Below, piece by piece: positions 1 through 12,270 of a stretch of 64,000 nucleotides of DNA (positions are counted from its first letter, which is position 1; each line of letters begins with the position of its first letter). The translations under genes were made by a program, and so were the position numbers. The notes beneath the pieces were generated by a model. That model was not told the origin of the DNA. It searched no databases and saw nothing but the letters and a program-made list of their open reading frames with translations. Source of the stretch: Alligator mississippiensis. Taxonomy: Eukaryota > Chordata > Crocodylia > Alligatoridae. Where the stretch lies: NCBI RefSeq assembly GCF_030867095.1, contig NC_081833.1, positions 71,925,395-71,989,394 on the forward strand, given 5' to 3'.

Positions 1-1450
1 GTATTTAACCCCTTTCACCATTTCTTTGTTGTTATTGTTTCACAATGAACTGGGTAAACTGTATCATGGAAAATAACACTTATAAAATTAGTGAGATTCA
101 ATCGTTATAAAATAGCTGCCAGGCAATATTGTTAGAATGAACAATATTTTTAGCTTTACATTTGCTGAGAGGAAGCAAACACAGGTGGCTTCATGCTGGA
201 ATCCACCTTTTCTTTGCTCAATTTTCAGAAAACAATTTCCACCTAAATATGTAGGCTGTGTTGTCGCTGTACTAGTGAGCAATACTTGGTTTCAGATGTC
301 ACACTAGCTTATGCCATAAAGTACCTGAAGGAGACGAGAGCCATCTGTTTGTCTCAAAGAGAGGGATTTGCAAGATATGCCTGAATCTTCACGTAAGTGC
401 TGTACTCATTGGTTAACAAAGTACTAGTATTACCTGTGGGTCATTGTATGTTCCTTAAGTTAATAAGCACTTGAACTCTTTGTTGCACTCTCCTTGGTAT
501 GACTGTGAAAACTAAAAGTTGCTGTGTCCATGGGTCCCAGGCTTTAAGGAGCAAATGTAATACATACTCGATGCAACAGGCAGTTCCAGAATTACATTTC
601 AGTTGCAATGCCATCTTCTTTATTCCTGGGTCTGAATTTTGCAGCAAAAATGCACACTGCTGATGTAACTAGTTTATGCCCCCAAGGTTTACAAGTAGAA
701 ATTGAAATGTAAATGTTTGTGTCCAATTTAAGAAGGAAAAACTTTGTGAATTTTATACGCTCCAGTATATGAAATTGGGTGAAAGTGTTATGTCATTACT
801 TAGAGATCTAAATGCAACCCCTATCCAGTTCATAGTTCTCATTTAAACTTTTATTGATTACTGACCCTGAAGAAATTACCCACAAATTGGAGCATGAAAA
901 ACTAAATGTGTGTTGCACAGAGCTTTATTTTACTTAAAGTGACAGTAAGAATAGTTACACAAAAAAGGGGGAAAAAACTCAGGGGGGATTTGTTTAATGC
1001 TACAGATGGCTTCTTGCAAATATTGCATTGGTGGCTGTTGAAACCTAAAAATGGGTCCGCAAATAAGAGACCTGGGTACAACCTCAGTTTATAACACAAG
1101 ACTTATAAATTGTAGGGATTCTTGGGGGATTTTCCCTTTGAGGGAAAAATGCTATTTTGTGTCAATACCACCATGCATGTTGGCACTTGAAATTGTTGGG
1201 TTGAGGATATCCTGGAGCTTGATTTAGAACTGATGAAGAGAACAGAACAATTTTGGTTCTTCTGTTAGGTTTACATGGCTGTTGTGCAGGGGAAAAAATC
1301 ATGTTTAGGCATTTACAGTTGCATGGATTTACGTGTGTGCAAAATTGTGACTCTTGCACCTGTACCTGGTTAACTAGGTGTCAGAGATCGTATGTACATT
1401 TTTGTATTTTTAACTCACCATATGTAATCGAATCTCAGATGAGGTTTTTC
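1..1450. other. Non-coding, no recognised feature
   Basis: This stretch is AT-rich with only short chance open frames. I see no splice-flanked coding segment, RNA gene or repeat boundary. It is either an upstream intron of the topoisomerase gene that appears from 18813 onward or its 5' flank; the sequence does not decide. Confidence 0.5.
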
Positions 1451-2005
1451 CTTCATTCAGTATGGTGGGGGGAGGGGGAAGCCCCATGTCTTCATTTGAG
1501 CCTGGGCTGGGAATTGGAGCCACAGTTGCTGTCACTGCTCCCCACAGACTCCTCTCCCCGCACCCACTTTTGCTCCCCGCAGCTACTTAACCTTCCTCTT
1601 GCAGCTCTAGCTCCTGCTAGGGCCCTGCTCTGGCCAGAAGAGGTAGCATAGAGCATGTGCTGCATCCGGCCCCATCTAGCCACACAGCAGTCGTGGTGGC
1701 TTCAGCCCTGGCTCCCAAGCTGGGACCCATACAGTAGCAGTGGCAGCTTCAGACCTGGCCCCAGAGGTGGGACCAGTGCTGCTGGTGCTGTTGCTGCATA
1801 GCCAGCCTGGGCCCAGAAGCAGCCCATGCTCTGTGCTCCCTGCTCTAGTTGGAGAGAGGCCCCAGCTGGAGACAGAGCAGCAAGGGGAAGGTAAGTGGTG
1901 GTAGGTGGCAGGGGTGCAAATGGTAAGGGGCTGATGTGGGGTATGCTGGCATGGGGGGAGGGGGAGGGGAGGAGGAGGGTCAGGCAGCCAGGGGGTCCCA
2001 TTAAA
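1451..2005. repeat. GC-rich low-complexity block, unidentified repeat
   Basis: An abrupt G/C-rich island begins with a G-run and is full of CAG/CTG and GGGG/CCCC words, inside AT-rich DNA. CpG is sparse, so it does not look like a CpG-island promoter. Composition and sharp edges resemble the GC-rich cores of the hAT foldback elements elsewhere in the window, but I found no matching terminal repeats or target duplication. Open frames on both strands are proline/serine/leucine-rich and look compositional. Confidence 0.35.
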
Positions 2006-2036
2006 GTAGTGGAGAGAATGAATTTAGTTCATTAAG

Positions 2037-2100
2037 TTCTAGACATGGAAGTTCTAGACATGGAAAATTAAAACAATTGATAAATTTTCCATGTCTAGAA
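2037..2100. repeat. 18-bp perfect inverted repeat plus direct repeat
   Basis: The 18 bases at 2052-2069 (TTCTAGACATGGAAAATT) are exactly complementary to 2083-2100, leaving a 13-nt AT-rich loop. The first 14 bases of the arm also occur directly upstream at 2037-2050, so the unit is present as two direct copies and one inverted copy. No function is assigned. Confidence 0.8.
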
Positions 2101-4466
2101 TATAATCATTCAGAATATCTAGATGTCTTAAATTCTAAGTCATCTTGGATTCCACTTAATACAGTAGGAATCTATGTTCCTATGCATTCACCTATATGTT
2201 TCGAAACTGAAAAGAACAGCTCTGTTTGTGTATAGTCCAATGTAATAATAATACATTGTTATTATAAAGAGAAACTAGTGATGTTGGAATCGGAGGCTGA
2301 AGGAATTAAAGAATGAGCCTTTTCTCCTTTTTAACCTATTAATTGTGGTGCTATTTGCTTTAAAAAGTGAGGGTTTTTATTGTCAGTTCTTTTTATTAAT
2401 GTGGATTAAGAAAGACTAATCCAGGATTTTAAAACTATTGACCTGTTGATGAGATCTATTCCTTTATTTTGCAGCTTTCATCCTAGAACTTAATGCAGCT
2501 GATTAATCTTTAAGCTGCAATAATTTATACAAATATTGCATAATAGAAAGGTATCGTTTTCTAATTCCAAAGCATTTATCAGCAACTGTCCATCATATAG
2601 CTGAGTAGGAAGATAAACCAAGGTTGGATATGTTATTTAGGACAATGTGAGAATTACTCGGTAAAGTTGAGAATGGCACTCATGAGTTTGGATTCCCTAG
2701 TCCCGGGGTTAAACTTAACCAAACAGAGCATGTTCTCTGAAGTTTTGAAGCTAGGATGTTTTCCAGTGATGTTTTCAGACATTTCTAACCCTTTGTTCGA
2801 AGGTGTTTTTAAAAAGAAATCGAGTGTATTCCTTTACCAGTTCATGATGTTAATATCTATATCCAGGGATGTAGCTTGTTCTCAGGTTATCTGAACGTTT
2901 CCTTGTGGAAGCAAGGGGGATGGGGGTAGAGATGTTTAACTGAAGAGAAGCCCACTTGAGATTGGCCAGTTGGACATCTTTTTATTTCGGCATGCAAAGA
3001 GGATGCAGACAATGATACAATAATTCCTAAGCCAGGAGAATTATAGTCATAGGAAAGGTTTTCAACCTAAATTTGAGAGACTGCAGCAAGTGCCAAGCTT
3101 AGTCACAGGATGTGCAGGCATCTCTGGGAGCCTTTTCCCCGGTCTGCTGTTCTTTTTTTGCATCTCAACGAGATGTGATATGGGATGGCAGACTGTTGAA
3201 GCATTAAGGCCTGTGCATGAAAGAGCTGTTCCATTGTATTAACCTTGTAAAAAACATCGAGAGAGAATTGTTTCATATGCTGTGGGATTATTTTTTTTCA
3301 GCAAGCGCATGTTTTGATGACAATATTTAGCATTCAATTTGCTTTTTATTGTGCCAGCCCTAGTCTTTGAATTCCTGTGGGCTTGCCACCCACTCCTTAA
3401 AAAAAAAATAAAAAAGACGTAAGCTCGTTTTGTTTGCTTTTTAATTATTCCACCAATTAAGATGTTTTAAATGCACTCATTTCTATGCTTCAAGCGAAGC
3501 TAGTTATGTTTCAGCTTTCTTTCAATTATTCTTGTAATTAAGATCCCTAAGCCTATGGCAGAGTGGAGGAAGTAAGTTAAAGTGGCACCCATGTTATTTA
3601 GCCATCTTAATAATAAATTGCTACAACTCTTTCTGCTTACTACAAAGCAAATGATTGAGGAATTTGACAGAGTGTGTATTTTTGAAAGGAATATGAAGTT
3701 TTCAGCACAATGGTCTCATCAGGGATCTCGGTAGTAAACAGTCGTGTGCCCCCTTAATTATAAGGGAAACTGGAGTGGTGCTTATGGGGAGAATTTAAAT
3801 AGGCTAAACCTGAACACCACATCAAAGTGGAATTTTTAATCCAGCCAAATGCTTCATGGTACCCTATAGCAAGCCATAGTAAGTTTAGGGGTTTTTTAAA
3901 TTTTATTAGTGTTGATGTTCACTCTAGGTATGTATCAGATCATGGTAACAACAACTGAGGTATTTCTTTCACTTGGAGAATGTAGAACTATGATACATAA
4001 TTTTCTCTGACACTTTTGATGGTTACTACAGACAGTGCCCTCAAGGAAAGCTGTGCTTGAGAGATGAAATGGCCTAAGCTGAAATGTGTTAAGATAGTCT
4101 GAATGCCCCACTAAAAAGAAAAAAAAATCAATCTATAAGCACACACAATGTTTCATTCGTTTTATACTGCTAGGCACCATTGAATATATTAATATAAAAA
4201 TGAAAGAATATCATTGTAACTTACTAGTTATATAACAGTTTTATTTGAGCCCAAGGACACCTAAGGAGTACAAATAAAAAGAGAAGGTATTTTCTTCCGT
4301 TATTTTTTTTCATTTTTTTGGCATGTCTTACAATGACTCCTAAATTAATACTTCCTCAACTTGGTAATACTGAAAGCTTCGATGTTTATTTTTAAGATTT
4401 TTTGGCAGTTTCTGAGTGTTTGGGGAAGCTAATTTTGCCTACCATAAGTTTGTATTATACTCTGGG
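2101..4466. other. Non-coding, no recognised feature
   Basis: AT-rich single-copy-looking DNA with short poly-A and poly-T runs (for example near 3400 and 4110). I see no exon with convincing splice sites and no repeat boundary. Confidence 0.5.
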
Positions 4467-5885
4467 GCTAGGAACAGAAATTACACGCAAACCAGTAGAA
4501 GTGATCAGAAACCAGTTTAAATCTGTAAAACAACAGAAGTTCAGTGCACATAAACGGCTTTCAAAATGGCCGAAACCAGTTTAAGATGAACCTGGATAGA
4601 TTCAGTATCAGACTTAACTGATTTAGGTTAAATTGGTTCATTCAACTTCTGTCCCAAATTCCCTCCAGCTCCCAGTTAACTCGGTCACCCCAGGATATTT
4701 TACACTTCCCCCGCTGTGGCAGCCAGAATATAGCTGCCACTAGAAAGGACTTACCAGAAATGGCAGGGATGCCACAAAAGGGAGACGAGTCAGCATGACC
4801 AGCAAGGACGCTTATGGGGAAAACCCCGCCCCCAGCACCGGCACACTTTACAAGCACTCGCTGGCTCCATTTATTGGTGTGGAACCCATCCAGGTGGCTG
4901 GATAAAAGCCTCTCAGGAGGCATCAGCAGGGGGACCAGAAGTGAGGTCCCGAAGCCATGGAAAAGAGCGTCCCGGCTCGTATTGCCCTGGGAGGGGAGAC
5001 TGGTGGGAGACAGGACTGGATCCCACAGACGCTGGCTCAGAGGGGCCTGCTTACTTACTTAAAGTAACAGCATGGAGTCTTCAGAATGACAATTGGCCGT
5101 TGGACCACGAGGAACCTGCAGGAAAAGAGAGAGGCAACGGAGGTGTGAGTAAAGGGGCTGTGAGCAGCCAGTGTGCAGCTTCTCCCCTAACAACATTTCT
5201 ACTGAAGAGGGAAGGACAGTAAATTTCCCCATTACGGGGAACTTATGATGTAATAAGAGTAAGAGACATAGAAGAACTTGGAGATTCCAGGAGCTTAATT
5301 GCTTCATGTGGAGACTCTTTGGGAGAGATCCACAGAAAGACAACGAGACTGTACTTACCTCATTGAGACTGTGACATCAGGTTGGCGGTAGTTGAGGTAG
5401 GGGAGGCGGAGTCCCAAGGGACAGTGCCTGAATGGACTACCTGTCGAGGCAAGGGGATAGATCTTCCTCCCATCCTTACTAAAAGAATTTAACACCAAGT
5501 CGTGGCAGGTAAGAGCATTCAGCACAGTCAAAGCTAAGTCCTCGGGTCAAATTGTCTACTTGCAAGGACATAGACACAGGTAGCCTTGCCGAGAGGGGTA
5601 AGCATCCAGCCAAGGAATGGCACGGGCACTTACACCCTCAAACCCCCTTTGCAGGGTGGGTGGACTAGCCTTGGCCCATGCTGTCTGCTCCAGCTCCCTC
5701 CAGGAGCAGAGAGACATTCTGTAGCACCCCCCACCCCCAACTTCTAACCTGGGCCAGGCATGTGGCTGCATTACCAGAAGCAATAGTGAATGTCTCTTCA
5801 CTTGCTTATCAGTTCAATCTATGCAGTTTAACCTGCAAAGATTGAATTGATTCAGCCTTGGACTTTTTAACTGTCTGTAATTAGC
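4467..5885 (+). mobile_element. Family A MITE, copy 1, split by a solo LTR
   Basis: The left part (4467-4714) and right part (about 5640-5885) together match the uninterrupted copy at 9630-10102, and the minus-strand copy at 24233-24747. All begin near CTAGGGACAGAAGTTAC and end in a sequence whose complement starts CTAAGCACAG, so the termini form a short imperfect inverted repeat. The LTR at 4715-5634 sits between the halves. I cannot name the family; a clear target duplication was not found. Confidence 0.75.
4715..5634 (+). mobile_element. Solo LTR inside the family A MITE
   Basis: The insert is 920 bp, starts TGTGGCAG and ends TTACA, matching the TG...CA rule and the termini of the solo LTR at 20751-21695. 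Flanking five bases are CCCGC and CCCTC, a probable 5-bp duplication with one change. A TATA-like GGATAAAAG lies near 4900. No gag, pol or env reading frame is present, so this is a recombination remnant of an LTR retroelement. The insertion boundary also matches where the uninterrupted MITE copy continues. Confidence 0.7.
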
Positions 5886-8800
5886 CTGAGTCAATGCATG
5901 CACCTGTTAACTATAGGTTATTTACTGTGTGTTCAGTACTTTATGATGTATGCAATGGAGGGACACTATAAAACATTATATAGATAGCGTGTCAGAAATG
6001 TATGTTTTATGCTTTTGAAATCTGAACTATTATTTAGACGTTAATGCCCATCTTCATGCTACCAAGTTAAATGATAAAGTTTGGGTGTCTCAAATGTTTT
6101 CTTTGCTAATTTAGAGTGTGTTAGACATTTTCAGATATTAGTTGCAGAAGCACCATTCCCTTCAGCCACTTAATACAGCCAATTTAAACTTCACTTAGTT
6201 GAAAATTAATAGGTTTGAGAAAAATGAAGCAGTTAAATTTTACCGCTGGCCTAAGCAAACTCTTTCATTGACTTTAACAGAATTGAACCTATTTCCACCC
6301 TTAATGAATTTGACCCCAAACCTCTAAATGTCCTTTTTTCACTGCTAATTAACTCAATGTATATTAGAGCTGCAAGCAGGTTTCAGTACAGGATGTTATT
6401 CTATATTGGCTGATACATGTGCTTGTATGAGGCAAATACAGGTTTTGGGCTAAGATTTTCAGTTTTGTTTTGGTTGCCAGGACAGTTTTCTATTTCTTGC
6501 CTAAGCCACAGCTTAGCATGCTTTATAAAGAAAAACCCCAGTCCTATTGATTAAAATTGCAATTTGCCCCCTTTAAAAGCCACACACTGTACAGTGACTT
6601 GCTCTGATATTTTTCAAAAATGAAATCAGTGAGATGGCTATCTGGTGTATGTGATGAAACTTCGTACTACTTGTTTTGCATTTGCTTTCCATTAACTTCA
6701 AATGATCCCTTGCATTTTTTAGTATTGTAGGACATAAATAGAAATAATTAATAATTTTTGCTGGACTTCTCAACATGGTAGATGCTTGAGGTAAAGGTGG
6801 TTCAAACTTTTCTAACATTCAAAGTTGAGTGATCCTGGTTATTGCAGTCTCTGAGGCAAGTCAACACTACAGATGTAGCTGGGTTCCAGATTTGGTTATA
6901 ACATTGCTAAAATTTGTAGTATAGATGGTTCCTGAACATGTTTAAATATTCCTTACAAGCTTAAAGCTGTAAATATTGAGTCCCTTAGATCTGCTGTAAT
7001 TGGGTCCTCTGTCTTGGTTGTGCCTGTAGTACAAATAGTTCTTAAATCCAACTATACCTCTAGTTTTTCGTTATCTGTCTACCATTTTCAGAATCTGTTT
7101 AATCTGTTTATCTTTCTTTACTTTTTTTTTTTCATTTCATATAATTGCTTCAAACAAAATAAATACATGGAATATGCACAGTGTAAAGCCAGCATTAATT
7201 CAACCATGAGTTATCTGCACCTCAACAGGGGAGTTATTGTCACTATTTAAATTATATATTTACCATATTAATGCGTTGCTTCACGTTATGTGAAATGGCT
7301 GTTCTTTGCAGACATGCTAAATAGTTGGTATGGAATGTACTTTTAAAATATTAAAACATGTTCTATGCTCTTCAGTTATATTTCTGAAAAAACTTCTAAA
7401 AATATAGATATAGTCTGTAATTAATTTTACTGCTAATAAACATCTTAAGTCTAGATGGCTAAAATAGAATGCATCGCTACTAAAGGTATTTGATATTATG
7501 CCACTGCAATATATTCCGTATTTTCTCTTTCTGAAGTGCCCAAGCATCTTATTCAATTTTAAGCTGTCAAATTTCATCATCAAGTCATTGTTTGACCAAA
7601 TCACATAAGCAAATGCCTGACTTAGATCATGCGAGTAATCCCACTTCTGTCTCTAACCTTTTATTGCAGAAAAGCAGCCCAGCTGATTGTTCTTTCAATC
7701 TTCATATTTGGTTTACTCCATTTGCTTTGAAGTCTGTGTATTGTAAGGAAAAGAGTTAAAGTTTGTTCTTAATTTAGAATTTGGGATTCCCTCTTACAAG
7801 TCTCTCTCACTGAAATCATGCAGAAACTCTGTGATGGGCCCTCCAAGGCCGGCTCTTGATCAACGTCTAATTTTTTTTTCAAATCCCTTATTAAAATGTC
7901 TTCACTGAAGCTTAATTCTTCACCTAAGTCTTTTCTTCATTTAAAAGGAAGAAAACCACCTGCTGCATCCCCGTGATGAACCCACCTACGTGCTCTGTGG
8001 CATATTCTAGTGCTTATCTTTTAAAACCCAAGGCACTGGTCCGTATTTTTCTAGACTTTATAGAAAACAGAGCTGATGCCCCAAAGTGCATGAATAATAT
8101 TATAATAAAAGATGGTCCATTGTACATTTAAACACATTTCATGCACTTTTAAACCTGCCTTACTCTTCTTCAGCCCTTCAGTTATCCTTTCTCAGTCTAG
8201 TTAAACAAGCATTAAGAGAGAGATTTTATCATGTCAAGTCTCTAACCTAGTGTTTGCAAAGTAATCATTTGCCAGAAGTGGCATTCTGCAGCGTGTCACT
8301 GAAAGGATTCCCAATTCTAAACTGAAGACATCTCTTAGATCAGTATTTACCTATGCATGCTTTTCATTTCGCATTGTGTAATTGATTTTCACACCTTCTG
8401 TCTCAGGCGCTGCCACACGTTTGCAACATCCTCTCTCTCTGTCTTCTGTTTGCGCAGCACGATGACAACTGCTTCTTGTGCCTCGTGCTAGTAAAATAGC
8501 AGAACTTAAAGTAAAATTATTACTATTGGAGGGGAAAAAATGGGGAGGAAGGGTGGCAGCTGTGACATTTAGACCTACTATCCAGATATTGCAGAAAAAC
8601 CCACTTTTTTTTTTTTTTAATTCTGTTATTTAAAATGCACAGGGATGGAAAAGGATGACAATAGCTAAACATTTTTTGTGGTGAACTTTGACTGCGCTCT
8701 CAAAAGATAACAGAACAGGTGGTTTTGAAAATTAGCAGTGGGAGAGCAGGGTATTATAGTGTTTCAGGATAAACACTAAAAATATATTCACTAGTTATGT

Positions 8801-9629
8801 GACATGAGTATATTCATTAGCTAGTGTTTCAGGAGAAACAAGCAATAAAATATATTTATTAGTTATGTGATGAACTTCGTATTTCTGAACACAGCTCTGT
8901 ATTTCTACAGCTTGCAAGTATCCTTGGAACATGGCGTTCTTAGGCTCGACACACGTACCTTTTCAGTTTGGGCTCAAATATGATTTTTCTGTGCCTTTTT
9001 GGCGCACGTGCATGCCAAATAACTTGTCAGGTTGATGGAATGTGTTTTGCTGTGCTTCAGTGCAAAACCCCTTAGTCACTGACGGAAGAACAGTGCCATT
9101 TTTTTCATAGGGACGAGATATGTATTTACTGCTAGAACTATAAGCTTTTCCTGCTCCCCATGAGTGACCACCACTGGGCTCCCGGGAGACAGATCTCTAT
9201 CTTGATGGATAGCTATGTTACTCTAAGCTTTGCTTTGAATGAAATCTTTCTCTAGAATAGAAATGGATGTCGGTAACACCTTGGAATCTGTGTGGAGGCT
9301 GAGGGAAAGGTGTTGGTTTCTTTGTTATAACTTGTTTCCCATAGTTTGAATGTGGCGAGAGCTTGTATGGTATATGCAAGATAAATCATTTGAAAATGGG
9401 TGTTTTATTTATATCACAGAACCACCAGCTAAAATCGGGAGCCCATCATGTTACATGTTCTGTGTAAAATATCTGTATCTATAGATAGATCTATAGAGAG
9501 ATACAAATACATGCTATGAGACAGTTGGTATAAATAAAATAACAAACAGGATTTGTCTAGATCATGGACAGAGGCTGAGTTAGCTAGCCCTGCTCAAATC
9601 CAAGTTTATCTTTAATTTAGATGTGGGGC
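5886..9629. other. Non-coding, mostly unique sequence
   Basis: AT-rich DNA without a supported exon. It contains the ~65-bp tandem duplication listed at 8758-8880 and an AT-rich quasi-palindrome near 9475-9515 (runs of ATCTATAGATAG type). A short segment after a good polypyrimidine tract at 8458-8490 was considered as an exon and not accepted. Confidence 0.45.
8758..8880. repeat. Two-copy tandem repeat, unit ~65 bp
   Basis: AGTGTTTCAGGATAAACA at 8758 recurs as AGTGTTTCAGGAGAAACA at 8823, and both are followed by an AT-rich stretch ending in TTAGTTATGTGA-like sequence. The copies are diverged by several substitutions and small indels, so the duplication is not recent. Confidence 0.7.
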
Positions 9630-10102
9630 CTAGGGACAGAAGTTACGCACAAACCAGCATAAGTGATTGGAAACCAGTTCAGATCTGTAACACAACAGAT
9701 GTTCAGTGCACATAAACTGCTTTCAAGATGGCCAAAACTGGTTTAAGATAAACCAGGATGGATGTGGTATCAAACTTAACTGATTTAGGTTAAATCAGTT
9801 TATTGAACTTCTGATTCCCTCCAGCTCCCAGTTAACTCTTAGTCATCTCAGGAGGCTTTGCACCTCCCCTGTAAACCCCCCTTGCAGGGCAGGCAAGCCA
9901 GCCTTGGCCAAGCTGTGTGCTCCAATGGAGCAGGGAAGCAGGCTGTAGTGCCCCCCAACTTCTGGCATGGGTCACTGCAGGCATGTGGCTTAATTTCCAG
10001 TATCAAAAGTTCTCTCGCTTATCAGTTTAATCGACACAGTTTGGACTAACCTGCAAAAATTGAATCAATTCAGCCACAAGCTTTTTAATGGTCTGTGCTT
10101 AG
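9630..10102 (+). mobile_element. Family A MITE, copy 2 (uninterrupted)
   Basis: This ~473-bp copy is the reference for the family. It has a left block with AAACCAG/AAACTGG words, a GC-rich centre, and a right block ending GAATCAATTCAGCC...TTTTTAATGGTCTGTGCTTAG. Terminal sequences CTAGGGACAGA and (complement of the end) CTAAGCACAGA form an imperfect inverted repeat. No coding capacity is apparent, suggesting a non-autonomous DNA transposon. Confidence 0.75.
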
Positions 10103-11678
10103 CCAGGATGATATCTTCAGTTCAGCTGGTCAAGGTCAAACTTGGGAAGGGAAGACGGCACTTTATCTCTTGCCTATCAGTATCAACACACAAAATTGTT
10201 TGCAGAGCTTTATTGGAGGCTTTGTGATAGTCCAGTTGTTAACTAGCTCTGCTTTTTTATATCTCCTTTTATTGACATGTTCACAGAATGCTAATAGTTT
10301 AGAGAGCCACGATTTGACTTGGCAGAAGGCAGACGAAGACCATAGTTACTGATATATTTTATAACTCAGTTCTAGATTGATCTTTTCATTTGACTTCCCC
10401 TGTATGAGAGTCACAGATTTGTAATTTTCAGCAGCACCTTTCTTTAGAGGGTTTTGCCTGTTTCCATTCTGCTGATACATTTGGTTTTAATGACTGTGTA
10501 ATGTTAGTTTAGCAACCATTTCTCTGTTCCGTTTTCCAGAACTTTTATACATGCTGGTTACCTGGTGCTTCTTAATTTATCAGTTTCTTCCAGGATTATC
10601 ATTACTGAAAGTTCAATATCTGAGGATGCTTCATCTTTATTCATTGAAAACAGTCAGAGTAGATGTTTTACCAACATGCTCTGTAATGAAGAATCGTGGA
10701 AAGAAATGTTTTAGCTTCTTAATGTTGTCTTTGTTCTTTGATTGCACTTTTTACTGTCCCTTACCCACCATTAATTTCAGGAATTCCTTCTTTTTATTAC
10801 ACTTAAAAATAAACTTTTTTTTTTTTTTACTTGCTGCTTTTTAAGGTTAATCTTAGAGCACCAAATCACCATCATACATTTCTCCTGCCATACTTTAGGC
10901 CCTTTCTATTCGTTTCACTATCATTGCATTTCTGTCTTCTGAAGGATACCTATTTGGCATGAATGATCTCTTGCACCTTGCCATGAAAACTTATAGGCTC
11001 TTTTCTTCTTTTTCTGTTTTTATTTTTCAGTTCAGCTAATAGCTATACATATGCTTAACAAGTAGCAGATTTGTTCAAGGAAAAGCAAAATTTATGTAGG
11101 ATTCAGTTTTTGTTTTGGGGGGGGGGTTTCAGCTGGCAAATGAACTATTTATTTTTAACAAGCTCTCAAACCTCAAGGTATGTTATTAAAAGTTACTTGC
11201 TGCCACTTCAAAAAAATTCAATTCCCCTTCTGATGCTGTGTCCAGTTGAGTAACTCAATCCAAAGCTCCCTTGAGATGCTATTGCTTTTTCTTTGTTGGG
11301 ACTTTGGGATACAGGAGAATTTTAACAAGAATAGAAAGCTACATACATTTCAGAATTGCATTCAGGCCTCCAAGAATAATGATTTCATTAAGGTCACGGA
11401 GGACCTATTTAGAGATGAGGCCTATCATTTCAAAAATATGCAGCTTCTGCCTCCAAATGGTCTCAGGAGGCTCTTGTTCCCTTACCCAGAAGCATCATTG
11501 CGGCAGCAAATCTTAGATCCTTGGTGCAATCAAAATGCAATCATTATTTTAGAAGACTGCACTCAAAAAGACTGAGTTTCTCCATAATTCGATTGCTTCT
11601 GGTAAATCTTTTTCAACAAATTCTCCCATGTGCCCAGGCTGAATCTCTGGTAGGATCCTGTGATGGAAGTGATACTGG
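10103..11678. other. Non-coding, no recognised feature
   Basis: AT-rich DNA. The longest open frame (11246-11575, + strand) encodes 109 residues with no family I recognise, no splice context and an overlapping open frame in another phase, so it is treated as chance. A G10 run is at 11117-11126. Confidence 0.45.
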
Positions 11679-11842
11679 CATAGCATATATATATGCTATG
11701 TTTTGAATAGAGATGGATATATAGCTAGATATAGAGATATAGATATTGAAAACATGCTGGGTTTTATGTATTCAATATTGGGTGTAATATATAATAATTT
11801 TTAATATATGTAATGTGTGTGTATGTATATGTGTATATGTAT
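11679..11842. repeat. Perfect AT palindrome and TA/TG simple repeat
   Basis: Positions 11679-11700 form a 22-bp perfect palindrome centred on a TATATA core (CATAGCATATA and its complement). It is followed by TATAGATA-type and TGTATATG-type simple sequence up to the start of the duplicated segment at 11843. Confidence 0.75.
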
Positions 11843-12038
11843 AAACTGGGTGTAAATTTGCTTTCTAACTTGAGGTATAACCAACCAAAAGATTACCATT
11901 TGTCTTGAACTTTCTTTGGAGCAATATGGCCTGAATTTCAGGTAAGATTTATTTTGTGTTTTTTAGGTGGAAACTGTATTCAATAGCTTTTTCCCCAAAC
12001 CAGATACAAACTCATTCATTTCTTAGCTTTATTTTTAT
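11843..12038 (+). repeat. Duplicated ~195-bp segment, copy 1
   Basis: Starts AAACTGGGTGTAAATTTGCT and matches 13361-13552 in the same orientation along its whole length, with scattered substitutions and small indels. It shares GGCCTGAATTTCAGGTAAG and CCCCAAACCAGATA. It has no inverted terminal repeats, so it may be a local duplication or two copies of an unrecognised dispersed repeat. Confidence 0.85.
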
Positions 12039-12270
12039 AATTTACATAAAATATATAATTTTAGTATATTTATTGTATAAATGTTACTATTTTATTATAT
12101 AATTTATATAACTTTTATTATATTTTATTATATAAAATTATGTGTATGTGTTTGTTTGTAAATGTGTATGTGTGTATGTATATGTGTGTGTGTGCATGTA
12201 AGTGTATGTATACACGTATAGCACTGTTAGGTGTGCAAACATATATAATATGTATAAAAATAAAATGAGT
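12039..12270. repeat. AT-rich and TG microsatellite tract
   Basis: Runs of TATAAAATTATA are followed by TGTGTATG/TGTGTGTGTGCATG simple repeats, then TATACACGTATA. Low-complexity sequence only. Confidence 0.75.

Noticed and set aside
1461..2005. CpG-island promoter for an upstream exon
   Set aside because: GC-rich but CpG-poor with low-complexity repeats; no adjacent exon.
8458..8490. 33-nt segment after a strong polypyrimidine tract (HDDNCFLCLVL) with a GT following
   Set aside because: The acceptor looks good, but the peptide fits no part of the topoisomerase N-terminus, the donor GTAAAATAG is only fair, and no partner exon was found.
11246..11575. 109-codon + strand open frame
   Set aside because: No recognised domain, no splice context, overlapping open frames in another phase, and composition like its surroundings.
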